A stretch of DNA of 55,317 bases from assembly GCA_017557185.1 (NCBI GenBank), contig JAFZAP010000023.1:74526-129842 (forward strand). The letters run 5' to 3'. The DNA comes from Prevotella sp. (lineage in GTDB: Bacteria; Bacteroidota; Bacteroidia; Bacteroidales; Bacteroidaceae). Below are positions 45,828-52,981 of this stretch, one piece after another. A program made the position numbers and the translations under genes. Numbering within the stretch: position 1 is the stretch's first letter; each line of letters opens with the position of its first letter. The notes under the pieces are model-generated. The model was given only the letters and a program-made list of their open reading frames with translations, made no database searches and was not told the DNA's origin.

Positions 45828-45927
45828 AGGCATCGGGAACCGACCACTCAGCAGGCGCTGATTGTTAATTTTGCTTAATGAATTGGGATTTCAACAAGCC
45901 ATCCTTCTACTTTTCAACTTTTCTTTG

Positions 45928-45935
45928 TACTTTTG
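45928..45935 (+). promoter_or_regulatory. -7 box upstream of tRNA-Ser
   Basis: TACTTTTG lies about 24 bases before the tRNA. The -33 region lacks a clear TTTG. Confidence 0.5.
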
Positions 45936-45959
45936 CACTCGCTTTTGCAAAATATCATT

Positions 45960-46047
45960 GGAGAGGTGCTCGAGTGGTTGAAGAGGCACGCCTGGAAAGC
46001 GTGTAACCGGCAAAACTGGTTCGCAGGTTCGAATCCTGTTCTCTCCG
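45960..46047 (+). tRNA. tRNA-Ser (anticodon GGA)
   Basis: An 88-nucleotide tRNA with a 7-bp acceptor stem (GGAGAGG pairing with TCTCTCC), D-arm TGCTCGAGTGGTTGAAGAGGC, anticodon stem-loop CACGCCTGGAAAGCGTG (anticodon GGA), a long variable arm (TAACCGGCAAAACTGGTT) typical of serine tRNAs, and the T-arm CAGGTTCGAATCCTG. The CCA end is not encoded (G then CAG). Confidence 0.97.
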
Positions 46048-46076
46048 CAGGATATCTGTAATGGAATGCAGGATAC

Positions 46077-46106
46077 AGGTGGGTTTTCAGCCCGCCTTGT
46101 TTTTTT
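46077..46106 (+). terminator. Terminator after tRNA-Ser
   Basis: A 7-bp stem GGTGGG-type (46077-46083) with CCCGCCT (46091-46097), one G-T pair, is followed by TGTTTTTTT. Confidence 0.8.
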
Positions 46107-46137
46107 ATCAATTGTGCCACATCAGTAAAGTCGAATT

Positions 46138-46602
46138 ATGGAATATATGTCACAGGAAGGCTACGACAAGCTCGTGGCCGAGCTACGCCAGCTGGAAAAC
46201 GAGGAGCTGCCGCGCGTGAAAGACGCCATCGCCGAGGCACGCGACAAGGGCGACCTCAGCGAGAACTTCGAGTACCATGCCGCCAAGCGCGAGCAGGGTC
46301 GCCTCCTCAGCCGCATCCGCTACAAGCAGAAGGTGCTCGCCAACGCCCGCGTCATCGACATGTCGCTCCTCGTGGGCGACTGCGTGCAGCTGTTGAGCAA
46401 GGTGGAGATGACCAATCTTGCCAACAACCGGAGCAGGACCTACACCATCACCAGCCCCCACGAGGCCGACATCCATGAAGGCAGAATCTCCATCAAGTCG
46501 CCCATCGCCCAGGCACTGCTCAACAAGAAGGTGGGCGACATCGTCGAAGTGCGCGTCCCTGCCGGCCTGCTGCGGCTCCGCATCGACAGCATCGAGCGAT
46601 AG
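46138..46602 (+). CDS. greA: transcription elongation factor GreA
   Basis: A 154-residue protein of normal GreA length. An N-terminal antiparallel coiled coil contains the acidic tip in GDLSENFEYHAAKREQG (D and E residues that reach into the RNA polymerase secondary channel). The C-terminal FKBP-like domain includes ISIKSPIAQALLNKKVGD. It rescues backtracked polymerase by stimulating transcript cleavage. Confidence 0.97.
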   Translation: MEYMSQEGYDKLVAELRQLENEELPRVKDAIAEARDKGDLSENFEYHAAKREQGRLLSRIRYKQKVLANARVIDMSLLVGDCVQLLSKVEMTNLANNRSRTYTITSPHEADIHEGRISIKSPIAQALLNKKVGDIVEVRVPAGLLRLRIDSIER

Positions 46603-46633
46603 CCTCCCCACCCCACACCCCATTCTCACGCCT

Positions 46634-47197
46634 ATGATATACATCAACGACAACATCGACGCATTCGACGTAGAGGCAGCGCTGCCACTGCTCAGCGAGG
46701 AACGACGGCAACAGACGCTACGCTTCCGCTATGCACGGGGACGGCAGACGTGTGCAGCCGCCTATCTGCTGCTGTGCGAAGGCCTGCAGAAGGAATATGG
46801 CATCACCGGGAAACCCCTGTTCAGCTATGGTCCTCACGGCAAGCCCGCGTTGCGCGACTATCCGCACATCCACTTCAACATAAGCCACTGCCGGGAAGCT
46901 GTGGTTTGCGCCATCAGCGACAAGCCTGTAGGCATCGACGTAGAGTCGGTGGGCCGCTACAAGGAATCGGTGGCTCGCTACACGATGAACCAGCAGGAGA
47001 TGCAACAGATCCAGCAGGCTGAGCGGCCCGACGTGATGTTCACCCGCCTGTGGACCATGAAGGAGGCCGTGCTGAAGCTGAGCGGCGAGGGGTTGCGCGA
47101 CAACCTGAAGGATGTGCTCACTGATGCTGCCGCCCTCCACATCAGCACCGTTGTCAGCCCCGACACCCGCTACATTTACAGCGTGGCGTGCGAATAG
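46634..47197 (+). CDS. 4'-phosphopantetheinyl transferase superfamily protein
   Basis: 187 residues from ATG 46634. It transfers the phosphopantetheine arm of CoA to acyl carrier proteins. Motifs: NISHCREAVVCAIS, VGIDVE (D102, E104 bind Mg) and W140-TMKEA (K143, E144). It is of the Sfp/Gsp size class but short. The last 19 codons (from 47141) are repeated 1309 bases downstream at 48450, flanking the RhuM/Fic gene. Confidence 0.93.
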   Translation: MIYINDNIDAFDVEAALPLLSEERRQQTLRFRYARGRQTCAAAYLLLCEGLQKEYGITGKPLFSYGPHGKPALRDYPHIHFNISHCREAVVCAISDKPVGIDVESVGRYKESVARYTMNQQEMQQIQQAERPDVMFTRLWTMKEAVLKLSGEGLRDNLKDVLTDAAALHISTVVSPDTRYIYSVACE

Positions 47198-47208
47198 GAA
47201 TGGTGACG
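47141..47208. repeat. 68-bp direct repeat, left copy
   Basis: The 3' end of the phosphopantetheinyl transferase gene plus 11 bases after its stop. It matches 48450-48517 at 66 of 68 bases; after that AACAGA and GACAGA remain similar for six bases. The distance is 1309 bases. Confidence 0.93.
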
Positions 47209-47222
47209 GAACAGACGTACAT

Positions 47223-47320
47223 AAGTTTTTCAAAGACAGACGGGACAGACGGACAGAAGTTTTTCAAAGACAGACGGGACAGACGTACAGAAGTTTTTCA
47301 AAGACAGACGGGACAGACGG
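47223..47320. repeat. 34-bp tandem repeat (2.9 copies)
   Basis: The unit begins AAGTTTTTCAAAGACAGACG and ends GGACAGACGKACAG; copies start at 47223, 47257 and 47291. The preceding ACAGACGTACATAAGTTT (47211-47228) also occurs at 45001-45018, 21 bases before copy 1 of the composite palindrome. Confidence 0.85.
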
Positions 47321-47322
47321 AG

Positions 47323-47353
47323 CCCCACCCCAGTCGCCCCCGTAGGGAGGGGG
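47323..47353. repeat. GC-rich palindromic repeat upstream of the RhuM/Fic gene
   Basis: CCCCACCCCAGTCGCCCCCG followed by TAGGGAGGGGGC, another copy of the family found inside topB and the sulfatase, here in a noncoding position. Confidence 0.8.
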
Positions 47354-47399
47354 CGCAATTGAAGACAGACGAACGTTAATGCTTTTTTCCGTGAATTAC

Positions 47400-47430
47400 T
47401 TTGTTTAATTATAAATAATGTTTATCTTTG
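47400..47430 (+). promoter_or_regulatory. Promoter of the RhuM/Fic gene
   Basis: TTTG (47400-47403), 19 bases, TATCTTTG (47423-47430). Transcription should start about 17 bases before the chosen ATG (47454). Confidence 0.78.
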
Positions 47431-47453
47431 CAGGCGTGAAACAGGGTGAAGAT

Positions 47454-48425
47454 ATGGACGATAACAAGATAGTGATATATCAAACCGAGGACGGACAGAC
47501 CCAGATTGATGTACGTCTGGAGAATGAGACCGTATGGCTGTCGCAGGCGCAGATGGCTGAATTGTTTCAGAAAGACCAATCTGTAATAGCACGTCATATT
47601 GCAAATGTATTTAAAGAAGGGGAACTTGAAAAAGAGAGTAATATGCAGATTTTGCATAATACTCTGTCAAAGTATAAACCAACGGCTATTTATAATATAG
47701 ATGTCGTCATTTCTGTCGGCTATCGCGTCAAGAGCAAACGAGGCACAGCATTCCGCATCTGGGCTCGCAAGGTTTTGAAAGATTATCTCGTCAAGGGCTA
47801 TGCCGTCAATGAGCGCATTCGCAAGGAGCAGATTGGTGAGCTGCGACAACTGGTGGGGATGCTGGGGCGTACCATCCAGAGCCAACCTGTGCTCTCTACC
47901 GATGAAAGCAACGCCCTGTTTGAGGTGGTGACAGACTATACCTATGCCCTCGACACCCTTGACAACTACGATTACCAACGGCTGACCATACAGGAAACCA
48001 CTCAGGAGGAACCCTTCCATGCGACATACGAGAACGCGATGAAGGAGATTAACCGGTTGCGGGAGAAATTCGGCGGCTCCGTGCTCTTTGGCAACGAGAA
48101 GGACGACTCCTTCAAGAGCAGCATCGGGCAGATCTACCAGACCTTCGGAGGCAAAGAACTATATCCCAGCGTAGAGGAGAAAGCCGCCATGCTGCTTTAT
48201 CTGGTCACGAAGAATCACTCTTTCAGCGACGGAAACAAACGTATTGCCGCCACGCTGTTCCTGTGGTTCCTCAACAACAATCGCATTCTCTATCATGCCG
48301 ACGGTTCAAAGCGTATTCCAGACAACACCCTCGTTGCCCTCACGCTGATGATTGCCGAAAGCCGAACCGAGGAAAAGGACGTGATGGTAAAGGTTGTGGT
48401 AAACCTTATTAACCGCAACAACTGA
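47454..48425 (+). CDS. RhuM-Fic/Doc fusion protein
   Basis: 323 residues from ATG 47454. The N-terminal RhuM-like domain (about 1-120) includes IVIYQTEDGQTQIDVRLENETVWLSQ and FRIWARKVLKDYLVKGYA. A linker precedes a Fic/Doc domain with the motif HSFSDGNKRIA (H255, F257, D259, N261, R263). The Lys after Asn (GNKR) is like Doc (ANKR), whose members phosphorylate, whereas AMPylating Fic proteins have GNGR; so the activity is uncertain. Fic fusions are often part of toxin systems or mobile elements. No antitoxin is adjacent. The gene and its promoter lie exactly between the two 68-bp direct repeats. Confidence 0.9.
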   Translation: MDDNKIVIYQTEDGQTQIDVRLENETVWLSQAQMAELFQKDQSVIARHIANVFKEGELEKESNMQILHNTLSKYKPTAIYNIDVVISVGYRVKSKRGTAFRIWARKVLKDYLVKGYAVNERIRKEQIGELRQLVGMLGRTIQSQPVLSTDESNALFEVVTDYTYALDTLDNYDYQRLTIQETTQEEPFHATYENAMKEINRLREKFGGSVLFGNEKDDSFKSSIGQIYQTFGGKELYPSVEEKAAMLLYLVTKNHSFSDGNKRIAATLFLWFLNNNRILYHADGSKRIPDNTLVALTLMIAESRTEEKDVMVKVVVNLINRNN

Positions 48426-48449
48426 ACATACGGAAGACGACAAATCGTA

Positions 48450-48506
48450 ATCAGCACCGTTGTCAGCCCTGACACCCGCTACATTTACAGCGCGGCGTGC
48501 GAATAG
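48450..48506 (+). pseudogene. orphan 3' fragment of the phosphopantetheinyl transferase gene
   Basis: Eighteen codons and a stop (ISTVVSPDTRYIYSAACE*), differing from the functional gene by one silent base and one Val-to-Ala change. It lies 24 bases after the RhuM/Fic stop and has no start of its own. With the following 11 bases it forms the right copy of the direct repeat (48450-48517). Confidence 0.85.
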
Positions 48507-48548
48507 GAATGGTGACGAGACAGAAAGATATACTTTCACAACAAAATA

Positions 48549-48580
48549 TTTGGAAGGAAAAGTATTATTTCGTATATTTG
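48549..48580 (+). promoter_or_regulatory. Upstream promoter of the TPR lipoprotein
   Basis: TTTG (48549-48552), 20 bases, TATATTTG (48573-48580). It is 82 bases before the second promoter, so the two form a tandem pair. Confidence 0.65.
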
Positions 48581-48590
48581 ACCTTGGTCG

Positions 48591-48664
48591 AAGATACTTT
48601 CGCTCGACAATTCAAAAAAATGAGTTTCTTTTTGGTATTGTGCTCACTTAATCGTATCTTTGCA
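48591..48664 (+). repeat. 80-bp promoter repeat, copy 1
   Basis: The segment AAGATACTTTCGCTCGACAA continues to TTGTGCTCACTTAATCG and TATCTTTG. It recurs twice at 51314-51471. It contains a full promoter: TTTG (48631-48634), 20 bases, TATCTTTG (48655-48662), just before the ATG at 48668. Confidence 0.9.
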
Positions 48665-48667
48665 GAC

Positions 48668-50320
48668 ATGAAAGGAAAGTGGATTCTGCTAACACTCGTT
48701 TCCTTGGCCCTGACGGCCTGCACGGCCGACCACGAGGCGATGCGCCAGCGGCTGCAGTACGTCAGCGACTGCAACCGTGCCGATACCGTGTTCACAGAGC
48801 GGTGGCTCCCCACCGTTGACTCCCTTGTCAACTACTTCGACCGTCACGGCTCTCCTAACGAGCGGCTTATGGCTCACTATGTGCAGGGACGCGTTCACCA
48901 CGATATGGGCGAAACCCCGCAGGCACTGGAGTGCTATCAAAAAGCCGCCGAGCAGGCCGACACTACCCGTAGCGACTGCGACTACTATACACTAACAGCA
49001 GTGTATGGCCAGATGGCCAATCTCTTTCATGCCCAGTATCTTCCTAATGAGGAGATGCAGGCACTGAAGATAGCAGAGCGTATAGCATGGAAAGATAGAG
49101 ACACCCTCTATGCCCTCAAAGCCTATGAACTGAGAATAAGACCATACCACTTAAAAGAAGAGAAAGATAGTATGCTTTTCATAGTGAGGAGGGCACGTGA
49201 GAAATATCTTATTGCAGGCTATAGTAAAGAGGCAGCACAGGTAGTATATATAGCTCTTAATATTTGTCTTGACATGCAAAATGTTTCCGAGGCAAGACAA
49301 TGGTTGGACATCTACGAACAAGAATCTGGGAATTTTAATGAAGATGGGAATCTGATTAAAGGAGGTATGTTCTATTATGATAAAGGGCGATATCTCTTGC
49401 AAACAGGTCAAATAGATTCCGCAAAGTTTTATTTTGAAAAAACACTGGCTAAAGGTTTGCTAGAAGCAGGATATAAAGGACTGCTTTCTGTCTATGAGCA
49501 AAAAAAGAAGCCAGACTCTATTGCGAAATACGCCAAGCTTTTTGCCGCTGCCAACGACTCCAACTTCATGCATGTTAACCAACAGCAGGTGGAGCAGGTT
49601 CGTGCCAATTATAATTATCATCGCCAGCAGCAGATAGCAGAGAAAAGGAAGCAGGAAGCGAAGAATTGGATGATAGGAGTCATTGGAACTGTCATGGCCG
49701 CTTTGCTGCTGATTGCCATCCTCTTAATAGTGTTTTATCGCTTTAAGGCAAAGCGACTGCAGGAAATAAGTGATCTTATGGGAAAAAAGGAGAATCTGGA
49801 ATTTTTACTGGCAGAAAAGGAAGCGACCTCTGAAGAAATCAGAAAGGAAATCGTCCGGTTGAACAATAAGAACTCCAGCAATTCAAAGATACACAAGGAA
49901 AACGTCAGCAGATTGCAAGCACAGATAGAAACCCTCCAGCAGAAGCTACTTGACACCATACAGACAGCAGAAGTTGATCCAGGTTATGAGCATTTGATAG
50001 TCGATTTCAAGAACAGGTTGCAGGAATATCATAAAGGCGATAAGCCACCGACTGAATCAGAATGGGCACAGTTGAAAAAAGCTTTTTCCAACAACCATCG
50101 TAGCGGTTACCTGCTGGTTACTTCACTTCAAAGCATGACGGAAGAGCAAATCCGCATCTGTTTGATGACGATGTTGGGCATCAGTGAGAGTATGATGGCC
50201 TTTGCCCTTGATACTGATAATAGACGCGTCGACAGGGTGAAGCGTCAGGCAAACAAGAAACTCTTCGGTGAAGACAATGCTAGGACGTTGAAGAGCAACC
50301 TTCAGCCATATTACCCATAG
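48668..50320 (+). CDS. TPR lipoprotein with membrane helix and C-terminal HTH-like domain
   Basis: 550 residues from ATG 48668, six bases after the promoter box. The signal peptide ends LALTAC (lipobox). TPR-like repeats occupy about 25-320 (AHYVQGRVHHDMGETPQALECYQKA ...). A membrane helix lies at about 333-357 (WMIGVIGTVMAALLLIAILLIVFY). A coiled coil follows (about 360-450). The C-terminal region (about 455-550) has LTSLQSMTEEQIRICLMTMLGISESMMAFALDTDNRRVDRVKRQ, resembling the DNA-binding end of Bacteroidetes TPR/HTH regulators. Topology: periplasmic TPRs, cytosolic HTH, that is, a one-component sensor. Ligand and targets are unknown. Confidence 0.78.
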   Translation: MKGKWILLTLVSLALTACTADHEAMRQRLQYVSDCNRADTVFTERWLPTVDSLVNYFDRHGSPNERLMAHYVQGRVHHDMGETPQALECYQKAAEQADTTRSDCDYYTLTAVYGQMANLFHAQYLPNEEMQALKIAERIAWKDRDTLYALKAYELRIRPYHLKEEKDSMLFIVRRAREKYLIAGYSKEAAQVVYIALNICLDMQNVSEARQWLDIYEQESGNFNEDGNLIKGGMFYYDKGRYLLQTGQIDSAKFYFEKTLAKGLLEAGYKGLLSVYEQKKKPDSIAKYAKLFAAANDSNFMHVNQQQVEQVRANYNYHRQQQIAEKRKQEAKNWMIGVIGTVMAALLLIAILLIVFYRFKAKRLQEISDLMGKKENLEFLLAEKEATSEEIRKEIVRLNNKNSSNSKIHKENVSRLQAQIETLQQKLLDTIQTAEVDPGYEHLIVDFKNRLQEYHKGDKPPTESEWAQLKKAFSNNHRSGYLLVTSLQSMTEEQIRICLMTMLGISESMMAFALDTDNRRVDRVKRQANKKLFGEDNARTLKSNLQPYYP

Positions 50321-50515
50321 GCGGACCCGAAGGGTGTAGAAAAGTGTAGACATTTTGTTTGTGTTGATAATCAACGAGTTAGGGCGGAGGGTGTAGATAA
50401 GTGTAGAGTTTTGTATGAATATCTAATAAGTCCTGGTTATAGAAATAATAAGCCTTATACCAATCCAAATTGTTTGGATTATTGGGCTGATCAATATAAG
50501 AACTTAACACCATAA

Positions 50516-51040
50516 ATGAATATGAAAAAATTGTTTTGTTTTATTCTATTGTTATGTGGAGTGACATCATGTTACCCCCCACGCCTCATTTACGCCTTAG
50601 ATGATACATGTTCTATAGAAAATGATTCGATAGATATACAATTGCTAAAAGGCAGTACAACTTCCTTCGATGCTCAAACTATTACCTCAAAGTTATTCAT
50701 AGAAGTTTGCAACAAGAGTAATTCTATTCTTACACTTAATGACAATCCCAGATTAGAAGCATTAGTAGATTCTGTCACGTTGTATTATGAATTATTTGAA
50801 AATGACACAGACACACTGCCTTGCAAATTAGAGCCAAAATCAAAGAAAAATGTTTTCTTAGAATTTATAGTAGAAGATCCTAATTATCATCTATTTAAAT
50901 CTACCTCCGATAAGAATAAAGGTCATTTCTTGAAATTGCATCTTAGATTTGACAATAGTTCAAGAAAAGAGATCGACAAGAACTTTTCTTTCAAATTTGT
51001 CAAAAGAAAAAGATTGAAATACGAGAAAGAACATTGGTAA
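50516..51040 (+). CDS. hypothetical lipoprotein
   Basis: 174 residues (M at 50516; an ATG two codons later is also possible). The signal peptide ends LLCGVTSC, followed by YPP, giving a lipoprotein. The mature protein is a beta-rich domain with ITSKLFIEVCNKSNSILTLNDNP and KLHLRFDNSSRKEIDKNFSFKF. The gene is much more AT-rich than its neighbours, which suggests a separate origin. I recognise no family. It is 196 bases after the TPR gene with no obvious promoter repeat between. Confidence 0.65.
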   Translation: MNMKKLFCFILLLCGVTSCYPPRLIYALDDTCSIENDSIDIQLLKGSTTSFDAQTITSKLFIEVCNKSNSILTLNDNPRLEALVDSVTLYYELFENDTDTLPCKLEPKSKKNVFLEFIVEDPNYHLFKSTSDKNKGHFLKLHLRFDNSSRKEIDKNFSFKFVKRKRLKYEKEHW

Positions 51041-51700
51041 AGGTAATCAGTTTTGGATGATGGATAACAAAATAGCGATATCATTCAACTCTCAAAGCAA
51101 TGATATGATGACGGAGGGGCGCAGGCGTGCCTGCGTCCTTCCTAAAGTTCGCCCGATTTCCTTTCATTTGTATATTTGCAGCGGAAACAATTGGTGCATA
51201 CTTGCATGAAGATAAACCCTTTTAATGAAGAAAAAAATAATGAGTCCATAACAAGAAAATAGCCATAATTATTTGGGTGTATCGGAGATTTGCACTAACT
51301 CTGACATTCGTCTAAGATACTTTCGCTCGACAATTCAAAAAAAACGAGTTTCTTTTTGGTATTGTGCTCGCTTATTCGTATCCTTGACACTCGTCGAAGA
51401 TACTTTCGCTCGACAATTCAAAAAAAACGAGTTTCTTTTTGGTATTGTGCTCGCTTATTCGTATCTTTGCACCCAAGAGCATTGACAGCTTTCTTGCCAT
51501 TCCTTTAAAATCGTTACACATGTTTTGTGCGGGAAAGAATGTCTGCCGGCTCACACCTCCATACGGGGGCGTGGGCTTTGGCTATGGCATTCGCACGAAG
51601 GTGTAACGAGCCTTAAGGAATAATGTTATAGCCAGACAAAAAGTTCACGCCCCTTTTTATCAACTTCCATTGGTTTCATTGATAAAAAGGAATTATAAAA
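51041..51700. other. 660-bp intergenic region with tandem promoter repeats
   Basis: It holds a short hairpin (GCGCAGGCGTGCCTGCG, about 51119-51135), a TATATTTG box near 51171 and two promoter repeats (51314-51471). The last 200 bases contain a ACCTCC / GGAGGT-like region and a Leu/Ile-poor frame without a gene. No convincing gene is seen apart from an unlikely 49-codon frame at 51060. Confidence 0.7.
51314..51471 (+). repeat. 80-bp promoter repeat, copies 2 and 3 (tandem)
   Basis: Two copies start at 51314 and 51397, an 83-base period, with the same text as copy 1 at 48591. Each holds a promoter: TTTG 51355-51358 with TATCCTTG 51379-51386 (one change in the -7 box), and TTTG 51438-51441 with TATCTTTG 51462-51469. 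Both have the 20-base spacing. The nearest gene downstream starts at 51701. Confidence 0.9.
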
Positions 51701-52309
51701 ATGAGTTTCAAAGAAAACGATCCTGACAATCAGGAAGGTTTAAACAGTCAGCCTTCACCTGCAGAGATCATCAGGCAGATGATGGATAAGCTCCGCGAAC
51801 TGCTACATGAGCATCCGAGAAATAGCGGCATCACCATCAACTACTACAACTCTGTGGGGCAGCGCATCGACAGTGTGACCACTCAGAATTTCTCTTCCGA
51901 CAAGTGGTTGAGGAAATCGCATCATACGCCCGTTGACGACACAAAGCAAGAAGAAAGAGAGCCTAAAGAAGAGACACCCCCGCCAGAGGTGATGGCTTGG
52001 GCAGTGGAGAAAACTATCAGGGACGGCTACTGGTGGGGAAACGTATCATGGAGCGTGGTCTATCGCATCTATCAGATGAAGGGGTACCGGGGTTCCATCA
52101 GCCAGTTCGTACGTGACGTGTCGCAATGGCCGTTCACTAAAAGACTCCCCTATGAGTGCAATTACGATGCTATTCAGAAGCCCGTCACGAGCGGTAAGCT
52201 CTGCGGCATGCCGGAGAACTGGCGCGACAATGGGGCGCATGAGCAGACGGTGAAGCTAGGCATGGCACTCATGGAAGAATTAGACAAGAATGGAGACAGA
52301 GAGACATAG
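51701..52309 (+). CDS. hypothetical protein of the VapE/HU accessory module
   Basis: 202 residues, soluble. An N-terminal helix-rich part (AEIIRQMMDKLRELLHEHPRNSGITINYYNSVGQRIDS) is followed by an acidic linker (KQEEREPKEETPPPE) and a C-terminal domain with Trp-rich WAVEKTIRDGYWWGNVSWSVVYRIYQMKGYRGSISQFVRDVSQWPF, possibly a winged-helix fold. I recognise no named family, but proteins like it precede VapE genes in other Bacteroidales as I recall. The last codons and the stop (NGDRET*) are encoded by the start of the composite palindrome (52294). Confidence 0.7.
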   Translation: MSFKENDPDNQEGLNSQPSPAEIIRQMMDKLRELLHEHPRNSGITINYYNSVGQRIDSVTTQNFSSDKWLRKSHHTPVDDTKQEEREPKEETPPPEVMAWAVEKTIRDGYWWGNVSWSVVYRIYQMKGYRGSISQFVRDVSQWPFTKRLPYECNYDAIQKPVTSGKLCGMPENWRDNGAHEQTVKLGMALMEELDKNGDRET

Positions 52310-52768
52310 AGTTTTTTTACCACAGATTACGCAGATGACGCAGATGTTTCTAAGGAATGAAGGAATAGAGGAATTTAGACAGAGAGACAAAGAGTCGGAG
52401 TAAGAATGATACGGAAGTAATTGGATTATGGAGGAGATGGTGTTTCTCACCATCGTCACACGTTCGATAGAGTCTCCATGACAAACGATGGAGCAGCGAG
52501 AGCAAAGCCAAGCTTGCTTGAGCTATGCCGAGTCGTGACAGAGTAAGACCGAAGGTCAAATCGTTTGTCAATGCCGACTCTGTCAAACGTTATGATTCCG
52601 CGTGCGGAATCGCCCTCCATGATCCGATTACTTCCATATCATTCTTGCTCCGTTTTACTACGCAAACGGCAGAACAGAGCGCGCTTCCTCCGATTCCCAT
52701 GTTCCTTAGAATATCTGTGAAATCTGCGTAATCTGCGGTTAAATAAATATCTCTTTGTCTCTCTGTCT
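52294..52768. repeat. composite palindrome, copy 2, inverted core
   Basis: The left arm GACAGAGAGACAT (52294) and CCACAGATTACGCAG pair with the right arm GCGTAATCTGCGGTTAAATA and TATCTCTTTGTCTCTCTGTC (ending 52768). A second, inner copy of the left arm lies at about 52377-52396. The inner arms GAATGATACGGAAGTAATTG with GATTATGGAGG (52403-52434) pair with 52613-52645. The core is the reverse complement of that of copy 1 (GATTCCGCGTGCGGAATC is now right of centre at 52594-52611; the GATGGTGT...ACCATC hairpin is on the left). Its centre has extra sequence (AGCCAAGCTTGCTTGAGC). Confidence 0.85.
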
Positions 52769-52864
52769 AATTTCCTTGTTTCCTTGATTCCTTAGAATCA
52801 TTTTTCGATGTTCAAATAAAAAATCCGTGAAAATACGCGAGATACGTGGAGAAATGGAGGGGGC

Positions 52865-52945
52865 ACTTCTAAATGTTCTGAAAACGATTCTGAATCTTCT
52901 GAAAATGATTCTGAATCTTCTGAAAATGATTCTGAATCTTCTAAA
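52865..52945. repeat. 21-bp tandem repeat (about 3.7 copies)
   Basis: The unit TCTGAAAATGATTCTGAATC plus T repeats from about 52877; the first and last copies are degenerate (AAATGTTCTGAAAACGATTC, CTTCTAAAAACGCTTCC). The period is a multiple of three, but no start codon in a sensible frame is present. Confidence 0.8.
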
Positions 52946-52956
52946 AACGCTTCCGA

Positions 52957-52981
52957 GGCTCCGACAATTTTTGTCGGGGCC
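52957..52981. terminator. hairpin upstream of the VapE gene
   Basis: A 10-bp stem GGCTCCGACA / TGTCGGGGCC (52957-52966 and 52972-52981; one G-T pair) with loop ATTTT, followed by TTTTGTTTTT. It is a good terminator for plus-strand transcription, and its right arm contains the -33 TTTG of the next promoter. Confidence 0.75.

Noticed and set aside
45960-46047. tRNA-Ser as an attachment site of an integrative element
   Set aside because: No second copy of the tRNA 3' end and no integrase are visible within the window.
51060-51209. 49-codon frame MDNKIAISFNSQ... after the hypothetical lipoprotein
   Set aside because: Its first residues slightly recall RhuM starts, but the rest covers a hairpin (GCGCAGGCGTGCCTGCG) and a promoter-like box, and the composition is not protein-like.
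44886-52768. Insertion sequence between the two composite palindromes
   Set aside because: The inverted arms suggested transposon ends, but the DNA between them carries ordinary genes (tRNA-Ser, greA) and no transposase, so each palindrome is treated as its own element.
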